Assembly (NCBI RefSeq): GCF_030684035.1
Contig: NZ_JAUXPI010000012.1
Location: 123,343 to 187,342, forward strand
Length of the DNA: 64,000 nt
Direction of reading: 5' to 3'
Source of the DNA: Phaeovulum sp.
Lineage (GTDB): Bacteria; Pseudomonadota; Alphaproteobacteria; Rhodobacterales; Rhodobacteraceae
This document shows, one piece after another, positions 8,336-16,889 of this stretch; positions within the stretch are counted from its first letter, which is position 1; each line of letters opens with the position of its first letter. The notes under the pieces were generated by a model. That model saw only the letters and a program-made list of their open reading frames with translations. It had not been told where the DNA came from and ran no database searches. Position numbers and translations under genes: made by a program.

Positions 8336-10540
8336 TCAGAGCCTAAGGTCAAGGCCGCCGGTGCCGGGCACCGAGGGCAATTGCTGCGTGAGCGCGGCGG
8401 CCGGTGCGACCGGCTGGGCGTGCCGCGGGTTTTCGACCTCGGCCCCTGCTTGAGCCTGCGGCTTGTCGGGCTGGCCTTGCTCCTGCGGGCGGTCGCCGAA
8501 GCTGAAGGCAATATTGGAATAGCCCAATTCGCGGAAATCGCGCGCCAGATGGTCGATGTTGCGGCGAAAGAGTTCAAGCGTTTCCGGCCGCTCGGCCTGA
8601 ACCGACACCGTAACACCTTGTTCGGAGGTTGCGAGTGTCAGCCGCACCCGCCCCAGTTCTTCGGGTGCCAGGGTCAGCTCGACCGGGCGGTCGGCGCGTT
8701 GGGCGACCAACTCGGCCATCTGCCGAAGCGCCGATACGCTGAGATCGGTACCCTGCCCCTGTGCGGCGGGTGCAGCTGCCATGAGGCGGTCACCCTGCGC
8801 TGACGCGGTCGAGAGCATTGGCGGATCGGAATGCAGAGCGGTGGCCGCCGGATCTGGCGCGCTGGACCCGAGGGGCGCAGCGCCGACCAAGGCTTCCGCT
8901 CGGCGGGGACCGCGCGGCTGCTGCTGCCCCTGGGGGCCCGCGACCGGCGAAGGCGCATGCCCAGCTTCTGCCTCGGGCTGCGCCGCGCGGGCTGCCGGTT
9001 CCGGCGCAGTTGCCGCTTCGGCAGAGGCCTGCCAAGCAGCGGCGTGCGCAGTGGCAAGGAGCGGTGCTTGTGCCGGTCCACTCCGGGGTGCTTGCCCGGG
9101 CGGTTCGCCTGCCACGGTGCCCGATGCGCCGCCGTGGCCGTCTGGCATCGGTGTGAATGCGGTCCGGGCGGCGCGTTCGCCTGCTTCGGCACCTGTTTGC
9201 AGGGCGGGGGGCACAGCGAAGGCACCAAGCTGCGCGACGCGCCCTGCGGTTTGCGGTGGCATGCGGCCGACGCCTTGCGCCGCATCCGAAAGCGCGGGGT
9301 TGGCATGTTGCGGTGCCAGCCGATCCGCTGTGCTGGCGCTGGCGGCAAGAACCTGGAAACCTGATCCGTGCCCCCTGGCTTCTTCCATGCCGGAGGCAGC
9401 AGTTGCGTCGGCACCCGCTGCTGCGGGCGAAGATGCACGGCCCTGTATATCGTAAGCGGCCGTTGACCCTGCGGGCTGCGGGTTTGCCCAGAGGCGCGGG
9501 GGGGGGTGCGCGGGCGCTGCAGCATGTTCGGGTGTTGTTGCGGCCCGAAATGGCGGCGTTTCGGGCAACTGCGCGCCGGGGTGAAGCAGCTGACCGGGCG
9601 GCGGGGCGGCAAAGACAAGGGCCGAAGGGGCGGCCGCCGGAGTGGGACTTGGCGCAGCTTGCTGCGCTGCGGGGGGTGGCACCTGTGGGCCGTGCCTTCG
9701 ACTTGGGTGATAACCAACGAGCGGCAAGCTGGCTTCGGGCGAGAAAGTTGGTGGTGAAGTTTGCAGCTTTGCCGACCGCCCGGAAAAATCGGGGGCGGGT
9801 TGCATGATGTAAGTCGTCTTCGGCGTTACCATCGCCTCGCCGTCGGCGCTCGTAACCCTTTTCGGGTCTGGGGGAGGTGTAGCGGAAGTCGCGGCAGGCA
9901 AGGGCGAGGGCGCGATATCCGTATCTGCCGCGGGTGGGGCTGGCTGGTGCGGCTGAAGCGACGCGGCGCTGCTTCTGGCGGCAAACACGGGGTGAGCAGA
10001 GGCAGGCAACGGCGGTTGAGGAACTTGCTTGCCGCTGCTCGAAACCCCGGCTGTTGAAGTTTCACCGGATGCGGCGGACGTTGCTGCGGTGCCCGCATGC
10101 GGTTGTGCAAGCGGCATCGCCCACGAGGGCCAGGCAGCAGGCATGGCCATCTGGTCAAGCGACTCAGCACCACCTTTAGCCGGAAAAGCCTCGGGCACCG
10201 GGCGCGGGCGCTGAGCGGGTTGCGCAGTCTCGGTGTGCACGGAGGATTTGGGAGCCGAAAATCCTTGCGCGAGCACCTCACCGGTTTGGGTTGCGGCCTT
10301 TGGCACCGCCCCGTCCGTGGCGGTGCCAATGCGCGGTGGTCCTGCCGCATCCGGTAATGTGGCGGGCAGCGGTGCATCGCCGGTTGCAATGGAGCCGGGC
10401 TGACTCGGCGCGAGATCTGTGCCTGCCTCAGCCGCAAGAAACGCCAGAAAGGCACCATCGGTGGCGGGGCCAATACCATGTGAGGTGCCGGGCAGTTGCG
10501 GCGTAGCACCCAGAAATTCGCGTGCTGCGAGAGAATTCAT
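8336..10540 (-). CDS. fliK: Flagellar hook-length control protein FliK
   Basis: FliK is the secreted ruler that stops hook growth and switches export specificity through FlhB. The product is 734 residues. Roughly the first 600 are Pro/Ala/Gln-rich low-complexity sequence, expected of a molecular ruler. The conserved Flg_hook domain is near the C-terminus (ELTLAPEELGRVRLTLATSE, then LELFRRNIDHLARDFRELGY). The ruler part is long compared with the enteric protein of about 400 residues, but long forms are common in Rhodobacterales. It is divergent from the rod-binding gene at 10652. Confidence 0.9.
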   Translation of the reverse strand: MNSLAAREFLGATPQLPGTSHGIGPATDGAFLAFLAAEAGTDLAPSQPGSIATGDAPLPATLPDAAGPPRIGTATDGAVPKAATQTGEVLAQGFSAPKSSVHTETAQPAQRPRPVPEAFPAKGGAESLDQMAMPAAWPSWAMPLAQPHAGTAATSAASGETSTAGVSSSGKQVPQPPLPASAHPVFAARSSAASLQPHQPAPPAADTDIAPSPLPAATSATPPPDPKRVTSADGEAMVTPKTTYIMQPAPDFSGRSAKLQTSPPTFSPEASLPLVGYHPSRRHGPQVPPPAAQQAAPSPTPAAAPSALVFAAPPPGQLLHPGAQLPETPPFRAATTPEHAAAPAHPPPRLWANPQPAGSTAAYDIQGRASSPAAAGADATAASGMEEARGHGSGFQVLAASASTADRLAPQHANPALSDAAQGVGRMPPQTAGRVAQLGAFAVPPALQTGAEAGERAARTAFTPMPDGHGGASGTVAGEPPGQAPRSGPAQAPLLATAHAAAWQASAEAATAPEPAARAAQPEAEAGHAPSPVAGPQGQQQPRGPRRAEALVGAAPLGSSAPDPAATALHSDPPMLSTASAQGDRLMAAAPAAQGQGTDLSVSALRQMAELVAQRADRPVELTLAPEELGRVRLTLATSEQGVTVSVQAERPETLELFRRNIDHLARDFRELGYSNIAFSFGDRPQEQGQPDKPQAQAGAEVENPRHAQPVAPAAALTQQLPSVPGTGGLDLRL

Positions 10541-10589
10541 GTTCCAAACGACCTTCTGCCGTTGATGCCGCGAACATGACAGCAGGAGG

Positions 10590-10605
10590 TTACCGCTTCT
10601 TTACC
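10590..10605 (+). promoter_or_regulatory. CtrA-like site between fliK and the rod-binding gene
   Basis: TTAC-N7-TTACC matches the two-half-site, 7-base-spaced form of the CtrA box (TTAA-N7-TTAAC), with the fourth base of each half changed. A CATAAT -10-like hexamer follows at 10616-10621. It is in the 111-base divergent gap and could serve either direction. Confidence 0.35.
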
Positions 10606-10651
10606 CGTTCTTGCCCATAATCCCCGAAATTGCTGCATTTGGAGCTATCCG

Positions 10652-10936
10652 ATGTCCGAACTGAAATTGCCTGTGCTGCCTGAGCCTGCTCCACGCGCAC
10701 CAGCCAAACAGAACCCGGCGCTGCGCGAGGCCCTGGTCGCGCTCGAGGCGAGCTTTCTTTCCGAGATGCTGAAAGGGGCGGGACTAGGGGAGGCCCGACA
10801 AAGCTTTGGCGGCGGCGCTGGCGAAGAGCAGTTCACCTCGTTCCTGCGGCAGGAACAGGCGGCCCAGATGGCGCGCGCAGGCGGCATCGGCCTTGCAGAA
10901 GCGATGTTTGCGGCAATGACCCGGAGCGCGCCATGA
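10652..10936 (+). CDS. Rod-binding protein (FlgJ N-terminal-domain type)
   Basis: A 94-residue cytosolic or exported rod-assembly factor equivalent to the N-terminal half of FlgJ. The segment LEASFLSEMLKGAGL resembles the FlgJ rod-binding core, and GEEQFTSFLRQEQAAQMARAGGIGLAEAMF resembles its second helix pair. There is no muramidase domain; the separate lytic transglycosylase at 24670-25422 probably supplies that activity, as is usual in alphaproteobacteria. Its 3' end overlaps the next gene by four bases. Confidence 0.75.
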   Translation: MSELKLPVLPEPAPRAPAKQNPALREALVALEASFLSEMLKGAGLGEARQSFGGGAGEEQFTSFLRQEQAAQMARAGGIGLAEAMFAAMTRSAP

Positions 10937-11274
10937 CCGACACAACAAATACAATCGAGTCGCTGGAACGCCTGTTCGACGCCGAGCGCCATGCCATTTG
11001 CTCCGGTACATTTACCGCGCTGGGCCAACTTGCCGAAACCAAGGAACAGTTGATAACCGCACTGGCCGACGCCCCAGCCGAAGCGCTGAACCGGCTGCGC
11101 GCACGCGCCCAGACCAACCAGCGCCTGCTTGCCGCCGCCCAGAAGGGGGTTCGCGCGGCGCAAGCCCGGCTTGCCATGATTACCCGCGCAAGCCGCAGCC
11201 TGAACAGCTACGACGCGCGCGGGAAGGCGTGCACCGTGGCCTCTGGCGGCCCGAACGTGGAGCGCCGCGCATGA
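10933..11274 (+). CDS. FlgN-like flagellar chaperone
   Basis: A 113-residue, almost entirely helical protein. Its position (four-base overlap after the FlgJ-like gene and directly before flagellin), its size and the pattern LERLFDAERHAICSG...LAETKEQLI...LRARAQTNQRLLAAAQKGVRAAQ resemble FlgN export chaperones, which escort the hook-associated proteins FlgK and FlgL. Sequence conservation in this family is weak, so the call leans on context. FlgK and FlgL, its expected clients, were not recognised in the window. Confidence 0.55.
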   Translation: MTDTTNTIESLERLFDAERHAICSGTFTALGQLAETKEQLITALADAPAEALNRLRARAQTNQRLLAAAQKGVRAAQARLAMITRASRSLNSYDARGKACTVASGGPNVERRA

Positions 11275-11309
11275 GCGGTTTTATGAAAATTGCTGTGAAT
11301 ATCAGCTGT

Positions 11310-11345
11310 TTGACAGGCGGCACTTAGCGAGTTCTTAGAACTTGC
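11310..11345 (+). promoter_or_regulatory. fliC: Candidate flagellin promoter with CtrA-like site
   Basis: TTGACA (11310-11315) could be a -35 element. TTAG-N7-TTAGA (11324-11339) is a two-half-site CtrA-like motif. It overlaps the imperfect palindrome 11327-11345 (core AGTTCT-T-AGAACT). No good -10 hexamer was found. It is about 140 bases upstream of the fliC start, leaving a long 5' UTR. Confidence 0.35.
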
Positions 11346-11435
11346 GGCGCAGATTTGGCGCACATCCCGAAGGATGGTGCGGCACCCGGGCAAAGCCCCG
11401 ACCCGCCCCGGTCAGAACGCCAGCAGTGCCCCGAT

Positions 11436-11466
11436 CCGGGGTTTGTGAAACCCGGCGCAAAGCGCC
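11436..11466 (+). promoter_or_regulatory. fliC: Two tandem hairpins in the flagellin 5' UTR
   Basis: GGGTTT-GTG-AAACCC (11439-11453), extended by CC/GG with one bulged G, abuts GGCGC-AAA-GCGCC (11454-11466). The ribosome site TAGGA (11474-11478) and the ATG (11485) follow directly. In Caulobacter, FlbT acts on the flagellin mRNA leader; flbT is encoded 1.7 kb downstream here, so these hairpins are a plausible target. Confidence 0.45.
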
Positions 11467-11484
11467 GACAGTATAGGACATGTC

Positions 11485-12699
11485 ATGTCAAGCATTCTGA
11501 CGAACACCAGCGCCATGGTTGCGCTGCAAACTCTGCGCGGCATCAATTCCGGCCTTGCCAAGACACAGGCCGAGATTTCCACCGGCAAGTCGGTGGCGAG
11601 CGCCAAGGACAATGCTGCGGTTTGGGCAATCTCGAAGGTCATGGAGTCTGACGTGCAGGGCTTCAAAGCCATCTCCGACAGCCTCGCGCTGGGCGAATCG
11701 ACCGTTGCCGTGGCCCGTCAGGCCTCGGAAACCATCACCGACCTTCTGACCAAGATGAAGGGGAAGATCGTCGCGGCGCAAGAAGACAACGTCGACCGCG
11801 CGAAGCTTCAGACTGACGTCGCAGCACTTGTCGATCAGGTCACCTCGGTGGTCGGCGCGGCCCAGTTCAACGGCCTGAACCTGGTCAACGGCGCGGTGAG
11901 CAGCGCCGACATTCTCGCTTCGCTCGACCGGGACTCCTCGGGCAACGTGACCGCCTCGTCGATCACCGTGAACGCGCAGAACCTGTCGACCGGCGGCTAC
12001 ACCGCAAAAGCGGTGTTTACTGGCTCGGACGGGGTCGCGGCGGACGGCGCAGACTCGTTCGGCTTCTCGCTCGACGCGGCCGGCGGCACGGTGGCAGCGG
12101 GCACTGTCACCATCGTTGATCCAACGTTCGCCGCAGGCGACAAGATTTCGATGACGGTTGGCAACAAGCAGGTTTCCTACACCGTGACCGCCGAAGATAT
12201 TGCGGCTGGCAACTCGCCTCAAGATGTCATTGCGATCAACCTGAAGGCGGCAATCGAGGCTTCGGGGGCGGCGGTTTCCGTGGCCTATGACAGCGGTTCC
12301 CCCGGCGTACTTGCAATCACCAACACTGGTGCGGATTCTCTGTCGATCAGCGGCCAGTTCACCAATGCCAATTCCGGCGGGCTCGGCCTGCTTGCCACGA
12401 TCGACGTTTCCACAAGCGGCAACGCGACGACCGCGCTGGCAAATATTGAAACGCTGATCAACACCTCGGTCGATGCGGCGGCTGCATTCGGTTCGGTCGA
12501 AGGCCGTATCAGCACGCAGGCAGAGTTCATCACCAACCTGTCGGACTCGCTGAAGGCCGGGATCGGGGCGCTGGTCGATGCCGACATGGAAGAAGCATCG
12601 GCACGTCTGCAGGCGCTGCAAACGCAACAGCAGCTCGGCATTCAGGCGCTGTCGATTGCCAACCAGCAGCCGCAGAACATCCTGGCTCTGTTCCGCTAG
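11485..12699 (+). CDS. fliC: Flagellin (filament subunit)
   Basis: The main filament protein, exported by the flagellar type III apparatus. The product is 404 residues. The conserved D0/D1 ends are clear: the N-terminus reads SSILTNTSAMVALQTLRGIN with ISTGKSVASAKDNAA, and the C-terminus reads QQLGIQALSIANQQPQNILA. The middle (about 140-310) is variable, Gly/Ala/Thr-rich and surface-exposed in homologues. It has its own leader with two hairpins. flaF and flbT follow, so the flagellin is probably controlled after transcription by those products. A strong hairpin follows the stop. Confidence 0.96.
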   Translation: MSSILTNTSAMVALQTLRGINSGLAKTQAEISTGKSVASAKDNAAVWAISKVMESDVQGFKAISDSLALGESTVAVARQASETITDLLTKMKGKIVAAQEDNVDRAKLQTDVAALVDQVTSVVGAAQFNGLNLVNGAVSSADILASLDRDSSGNVTASSITVNAQNLSTGGYTAKAVFTGSDGVAADGADSFGFSLDAAGGTVAAGTVTIVDPTFAAGDKISMTVGNKQVSYTVTAEDIAAGNSPQDVIAINLKAAIEASGAAVSVAYDSGSPGVLAITNTGADSLSISGQFTNANSGGLGLLATIDVSTSGNATTALANIETLINTSVDAAAAFGSVEGRISTQAEFITNLSDSLKAGIGALVDADMEEASARLQALQTQQQLGIQALSIANQQPQNILALFR

Positions 12700-12706
12700 G
12701 ACAGCC

Positions 12707-12730
12707 GGGGGTGCCCAAAGCGGCACCCCC
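12707..12730 (+). terminator. Strong hairpin after fliC
   Basis: GGGGGTGCC (12707-12715) pairs with GGCACCCCC (12722-12730) around CAAAGC, eight bases past the fliC stop. There is no T-tract, so it may protect or attenuate the fliC message ahead of flaF rather than fully terminate it. Confidence 0.55.
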
Positions 12731-12787
12731 GCCCACACGCCCGGCAAAGCCGTGATCTGAAGCACCATTGCACTGGAAGGATTTCCC

Positions 12788-13165
12788 GTGAACGCTACAA
12801 CCTTGGCCAAAACGGCCTATTCCGCGCCCGATCAGGCAACCCGCACGGCGCGCGGCACCGAATACGAAGTCTTCGCCCGCATCACGCACCGGCTCAAGAC
12901 CGCTGCAGCGCTGGGAGATGCGGGCTTCAGCACGCTTGCCCGCGCGCTGCATGACAACCGCAGGCTCTGGAGTACGCTTGCCGCAGATGTGGCGGGGCCC
13001 GGGAACCTGCTTCCCGCGCCACTTCGGGCCCGCATCTTTTACCTTGCGGAATTCACCAACCAGCACACCCGCAAGGTGCTGGCGGGCGATTGCGGGGCTG
13101 AGGTGCTGGTTGACATCAACACCGCGATCATGCGCGGCCTCCGGCAGGAGGGTGGCGCATCATGA
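12788..13165 (+). CDS. flaF: Flagellar biosynthesis regulator FlaF
   Basis: FlaF is an alphaproteobacterial small protein needed for flagellin production and secretion, acting together with FlbT. The product is 125 residues. The family pattern is visible: ARGTEYEVFARITHRL near the start, then ALHDNRRLWSTLAADVA, LPAPLRARIFYLAEF and a C-terminal VLVDINTAIMRGL. It overlaps flbT by four bases (translational coupling). Confidence 0.92.
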   Translation: MNATTLAKTAYSAPDQATRTARGTEYEVFARITHRLKTAAALGDAGFSTLARALHDNRRLWSTLAADVAGPGNLLPAPLRARIFYLAEFTNQHTRKVLAGDCGAEVLVDINTAIMRGLRQEGGAS

Positions 13166-13569
13166 CCGGGCTCGTGCTCAAGCTCGCGCCAAAAGAGCGC
13201 GTGCTGATCAACGGCGCGGTGATCGAGAATGGTGAGCGCCGCTCGCGGCTCGCGATCATGACTCCGAATGCGCATATCCTGCGGCTGCGCGATGCGATCC
13301 ACCCCGAAGAGGTCAACACCCCGGTGCGGCGCGTCTGCTACATAGCGCAGCTGGTGTTGTCAGGCGACGCCGACGCGGGCGAAGCGCAGATGCAGCTTCT
13401 GCGCGGCATCGAGCAACTCAGTCAGGTGCTGACCGACCATGACAGCCGCGCGCAGCTGACGCTTGCCACCGCGGCGGTGCTCGACAATCAGCACTACCAG
13501 GCATTGAAGGCGTTGCGCAGCCTGTTGCCCCGTGAAGAGCGGCTGATGGCCGCCGCCGGTCGCGCATGA
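13162..13569 (+). CDS. flbT: Flagellar biosynthesis repressor FlbT
   Basis: In Caulobacter FlbT associates with the 5' UTR of flagellin mRNA and promotes its decay until the hook is complete. The product is 135 residues, typical length, with conserved LKLAPKERVLINGAVIENG at the start and the central DAIHPEEVNTPVRRVCYIAQLVLSGD. It is coupled to flaF upstream and overlaps the DUF1217 gene by four bases downstream. The likely mRNA target, the structured fliC leader, is in the same cluster. Confidence 0.92.
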   Translation: MTGLVLKLAPKERVLINGAVIENGERRSRLAIMTPNAHILRLRDAIHPEEVNTPVRRVCYIAQLVLSGDADAGEAQMQLLRGIEQLSQVLTDHDSRAQLTLATAAVLDNQHYQALKALRSLLPREERLMAAAGRA

Positions 13570-14387
13570 GCTTCGCGCCGGTCATTCCTTTTTCCGGTTA
13601 CGCCGGATGGAAGTTTCTGGGCCGGACCATGCAGATGCAGAAGGCGGCCTTTGCCGCCTCTGCGACGTTGAAGCGCGACGAAGCCCATTTCCGCGAGAAG
13701 ATCGGCGGAATCAGAACCGCTGAAGACCTCGTTTCCGACCGCCGCCTGCTGAAAGTGGCGCTGGGCGCTTTCGGGCTCGATTCCGATATCGACAACCGAT
13801 TTTTCATCCGCAAAGTGCTCGAGGAAGGCACGCTCGACACCTCGGATCTTGCCAACAGGCTTTCCAACAAGAGCTATGCCGAATTTTCCCGCGCTTTCGG
13901 CTTTGGCGACTATTCCACGCCGCGCACCGTGCTTTCGGATTTTCCTGACGAAATCCTTGCGGCCTACGGCCAGCGCCAGTTCGAGGCCGCGGTGGGTGAG
14001 ACCGATAACAACATGCGCCTGGTGCTGAATGCCGAGCGCGAGTTGCCCAAGCTTGCGGCGAAAGCCAGCAGCGAAACAACCAAGTGGCTCACCGTGATCG
14101 GATCAAAGCCGCTTGCCGAGGTGGTGCGCACCGCGCTCGGCTTTCCTGCAAGCTTCAGCGCCACGAATGTCGATGCCCAGGTCTCCAGCCTGCGGCGCAA
14201 GGCCAGCGCGATGTTCGGAAGCTCCGATCCGAAGCTGTTCGCCGACCCTGCAAACATGGACAAGCTGGTGAAAATGTATCTGCTGCGGGCGCAGACGGCG
14301 GCAGGCCTTGGCACCACAAAATCTGCTGCGCTGCAACTGCTGCAGTCGGGCGCGAATGCGCAGCGCGCGCTGTCGATGCGCCTTTAA
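13566..14387 (+). CDS. DUF1217 flagellar-cluster protein
   Basis: A 273-residue protein of the DUF1217 family, found in alphaproteobacterial flagellar clusters but without a defined function. It has no signal peptide or membrane segment. The pattern FREKIGGIRTAEDLVSDRRL, then ALGAFGLDSDIDNRFFIRKV and YAEFSRAFGFGD is typical of the family. It is the last gene of the fliC-flaF-flbT set and overlaps the end of the convergent fliI by four bases. A secreted axial or rod-related role is sometimes suggested but cannot be shown here. Confidence 0.8.
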   Translation: MSFAPVIPFSGYAGWKFLGRTMQMQKAAFAASATLKRDEAHFREKIGGIRTAEDLVSDRRLLKVALGAFGLDSDIDNRFFIRKVLEEGTLDTSDLANRLSNKSYAEFSRAFGFGDYSTPRTVLSDFPDEILAAYGQRQFEAAVGETDNNMRLVLNAERELPKLAAKASSETTKWLTVIGSKPLAEVVRTALGFPASFSATNVDAQVSSLRRKASAMFGSSDPKLFADPANMDKLVKMYLLRAQTAAGLGTTKSAALQLLQSGANAQRALSMRL

Positions 14388-15706
14388 CCTGCTGGTGCAA
14401 GACACTCGGCCAGCCGCGTGAAACTGGCTGCGACCGTCGCCGGTTCATTCTCGGCAAGAAACGCATCGAGCGCGGGCCAGACCCGCAGCGCGGCATCGAC
14501 CTGCGGATCGGAACCCGGCGCGTAGAGCCCCGCCTGAACCATCATCTCGGCCCGGTCATAGGTGCCGAGCAGCCGCCGCGCCTGCGCGATCAGGGCGTTT
14601 TCCGGAGCGGTTGCGGCCCGTGGAAGCGAGCGCGAAACCGAACGCAGAAGATCAATGGCGGGAAAGCGCCCGCGTTCGGCAATGCCGCGGTCAAGCACCA
14701 CATGGCCATCGAGAACACCGCGCAGAATATCGGCGATCGGCTCTTCCATGTCGGAACCGGCGACCAGCACCGAAAACACCGCCGTGATATCGCCCGCGCC
14801 CTCCGGCCCCGGCCCGGCACGCTCGCCCAAAGCCATGATCTGATGCGCGGTCGAAGGCGGATAGCCGCGCAGGGAAGGCGGTTCACCCCCGGCCAGCGCC
14901 ACCTCCCGGTGCGCCTCGGCAAAACGGGTGACACTGTCGGCCAGATAGAGCACATGCATGCCCTGATCGCGGAAGAATTCTGCAACCGCCATCGCTGCCC
15001 AGGCACAGCGGCGGCGCACCAGCGGCGAAAGGTCGGAGGTGGCCGCCACCACCACCGCGCGCGCCATGCCCGCGGGCCCAAGCACAGCTTCAACGAATTC
15101 GCGCAACTCGCGCCCGCGTTCGCCCACCAGGGCGATCACCACCACATCGGCGGAAACCCCGCGTGCAAACTGCGCCAGCAGCATTGACTTGCCAACGCCA
15201 GAGCCCGCGAAAAGCCCGATGCGCTGCCCGCGCACCAGCGGAAGCAGCGTGTTGAACGCGCGGATCCCGGTTTCGAGCCGCTCGCCAAGGCGGCGGCGCT
15301 GCGCCGCAGGCGGCGGGCTGGCACGGAGCGGGCGCTCAACGGTGCCGCGCAAGATGGGGCGACCATCAAGCGGTTGGCCAAAGGGATCGATGATGCGGCC
15401 GATCCAGCTTGGGTCTGGGGCGATGCCCGCCTGCCCGATAAGCTCGACCCGGTCGCCGATGGCAATTCCCTCGGCGGCACCATCGGCCAGCACTGCCACA
15501 CGCCCCGTATGCAATGCCAGCACCTCGCCACCAAGCTGGCTGCCGCTTTGTCTGTGCAGGTTCACCCGGTCGCCCAATGCAGCGCGCGAGGAAAGCCCGC
15601 TGGCCATGATCGTGCCACCGCCCACCTCGCAGACCCGCCCGACAGAATGCGATGACCCAAGCCCGGAGATTTCGGCGCGCAACAGATCAAATTCGGCGAA
15701 TGCCAT
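14384..15706 (-). CDS. fliI: Flagellum-specific ATPase FliI
   Basis: FliI is the hexameric ATPase that unloads chaperone-substrate complexes at the export gate. From ATG 15706 the product is 440 residues. A GTG three codons upstream is possible, but GAGG is spaced eight bases from this ATG. The Walker A motif GLFAGSGVGKSML and Walker B-region VLYLADSVTRFAEAHRE are present, as is the FliI/YscN signature LRGYPPSTAHQIMALGERAG, giving a complete F1-type core. It is a lone gene on its strand here, divergent from flgB. Its partners FliH (31.9 kb) and a candidate FliJ (20.4 kb) are in the same island. Confidence 0.95.
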   Translation of the reverse strand: MAFAEFDLLRAEISGLGSSHSVGRVCEVGGGTIMASGLSSRAALGDRVNLHRQSGSQLGGEVLALHTGRVAVLADGAAEGIAIGDRVELIGQAGIAPDPSWIGRIIDPFGQPLDGRPILRGTVERPLRASPPPAAQRRRLGERLETGIRAFNTLLPLVRGQRIGLFAGSGVGKSMLLAQFARGVSADVVVIALVGERGRELREFVEAVLGPAGMARAVVVAATSDLSPLVRRRCAWAAMAVAEFFRDQGMHVLYLADSVTRFAEAHREVALAGGEPPSLRGYPPSTAHQIMALGERAGPGPEGAGDITAVFSVLVAGSDMEEPIADILRGVLDGHVVLDRGIAERGRFPAIDLLRSVSRSLPRAATAPENALIAQARRLLGTYDRAEMMVQAGLYAPGSDPQVDAALRVWPALDAFLAENEPATVAASFTRLAECLAPAG

Positions 15707-15751
15707 TCTGGCCACCTCGTGTTCATGAAACGTTTTCTAAATGATTCGCTC

Positions 15752-15767
15752 TTAAGCCTTGGTTGAT
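15752..15767 (+). promoter_or_regulatory. Weak CtrA-like site between fliI and flgB
   Basis: TTAA-N7-TTGAT has one perfect half-site and one with a single mismatch, at CtrA-box spacing. It is 20 bases before flgB and 46 bases before fliI. It is weaker than the sites at 10590, 11324 and 30249. Confidence 0.25.
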
Positions 15768-15787
15768 GGCTCGGAGGAGAAACCCCG

Positions 15788-16174
15788 ATGTTTGAAAAAC
15801 TTGTGATCCTGGAGATCGCGCGGGCGATGGCGTCACACGCCGCCCTGCGCCAGAACGCCGTTTCCCAGAACATCGCGAATGCCGACACGCCGGGCTATGC
15901 CGCGCGCGATGTGGCCCCCTTTGCCGAAGTTTATGCCGCCGCCTCGGGCGGCACCATGCGTGCAACCCGCAGCGCGCATCTGCCAGGCGGGTCGGCAGCA
16001 GCGGCGATGATTTCGCCGCGCCGCGAGCCGGGCACGATGTCGCCCAACGGCAACTCGGTTTCGCTGGAGGATGAGATGGTGAAGGCAGCTGAGGTCAAGC
16101 GCCAGCATGACCTTGCGCTCGCTATCTACAAGACGTCGCTTGGCGTGCTGCGCAGCAGCCTTGGGCGCAGGTAG
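15788..16174 (+). CDS. flgB: Flagellar basal-body rod protein FlgB
   Basis: FlgB is a proximal rod subunit. The product is 128 residues, usual size, with the rod/hook-family N-terminal motif HAALRQNAVSQNIANADTPGY. A GGAGGAG ribosome site precedes the ATG. It is the first gene of the flgBC-fliE-fliQ-flgFGAH run. Confidence 0.93.
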   Translation: MFEKLVILEIARAMASHAALRQNAVSQNIANADTPGYAARDVAPFAEVYAAASGGTMRATRSAHLPGGSAAAAMISPRREPGTMSPNGNSVSLEDEMVKAAEVKRQHDLALAIYKTSLGVLRSSLGRR

Positions 16175-16183
16175 GGGGCGAAA

Positions 16184-16576
16184 ATGGCCGATTTCACCAG
16201 CACTCTCGCGCTTTCCGCCGCCGGCATGAGGGTGCAGGCGCAGCGACTGCGCCACGTTTCCGAAAACATCGCCAACGCCGATACACCCGGCTACCACCGC
16301 AAGACCGCAACCTTCGAGGAGGTGATCGAAGCCGGCCAGCATACCGGGATGGTCGGACTCGGCCCGGTGAATCTCGACCGGAAGGAGCTGACGCGGATCT
16401 ACGATCCGGGGCACCCGCTGGCCGATGAAGGCGGCTACTACGACGGCTCGAATGTCGATCTGGTGGTCGAAATCGCTGACGCGCGCGAAGCGCAGCGCAG
16501 CTACGAGGCGAATCTCAGGATGTTCGATCAGGCGCGGCAAATGTCGTCGGCCTTGCTCGATCTCCTGCGCCGCTGA
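16184..16576 (+). CDS. flgC: Flagellar basal-body rod protein FlgC
   Basis: FlgC is a rod subunit acting next to FlgB. The product is 130 residues. The N-terminal ANADTPGYHRKTATFEEV and the C-terminal family signature NVDLVVEIADAREAQRSYEANL are intact. It lies nine bases after flgB and is followed by an AGGAGG site for fliE. Confidence 0.95.
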   Translation: MADFTSTLALSAAGMRVQAQRLRHVSENIANADTPGYHRKTATFEEVIEAGQHTGMVGLGPVNLDRKELTRIYDPGHPLADEGGYYDGSNVDLVVEIADAREAQRSYEANLRMFDQARQMSSALLDLLRR

Positions 16577-16592
16577 TCAGAGGAGGTCCAGA

Positions 16593-16886
16593 ATGGACGT
16601 GCGAACCTCTCTTGCCGCGCAAAGCTATGCCCAGGCCCGCCCCGCAACGGCACCGCGTCCCGTTGCGGGCGGGTCTGGTCAGAGCACGCTCGGCAGCCTT
16701 GCCAACGACTTTGCCGCAGTGCTGCGCGAGGGCGAAACCACTGCCCGTGCCGCGATGACCGGAGGTGCCGACCCGCACGCGCTGGTGCAGGCGCTCGCGG
16801 CAACCGAACTTGCGGTGGAAACCGCGGTCACGTTGCGCGACCGGGTTGTTGAAGCCTATCAGGAAATCTTGCGGATGCCGGTCTGA
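16593..16886 (+). CDS. fliE: Flagellar hook-basal body complex protein FliE
   Basis: FliE joins the MS ring to the rod. The product is 97 residues from ATG 16593, chosen because AGGAGG lies seven bases upstream; the open frame extends further back only through flgC. The C-terminal LVQALAATELAVETAVTLRDRVVEAYQEILRM pattern (shown in part) is the conserved FliE helix, ending in the usual EI.RMPV. Confidence 0.92.
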   Translation: MDVRTSLAAQSYAQARPATAPRPVAGGSGQSTLGSLANDFAAVLREGETTARAAMTGGADPHALVQALAATELAVETAVTLRDRVVEAYQEILRMPV

Positions 16887-16889
16887 GCG

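Noticed and set aside
11271..11327. 18-codon open frame after the FlgN-like gene (MSGFMKIAVNISCLTGGT)
   Set aside because: Its ATGA overlap looks like coupling, but it is very short, has no hydrophobic or leader-peptide logic and overlaps the candidate fliC promoter.
11446..11471. Sigma-28-like TGAA-N14-GCCGACAG before fliC
   Set aside because: The spacing is one base short, it overlaps the two hairpins, and it would leave almost no room for a ribosome site.
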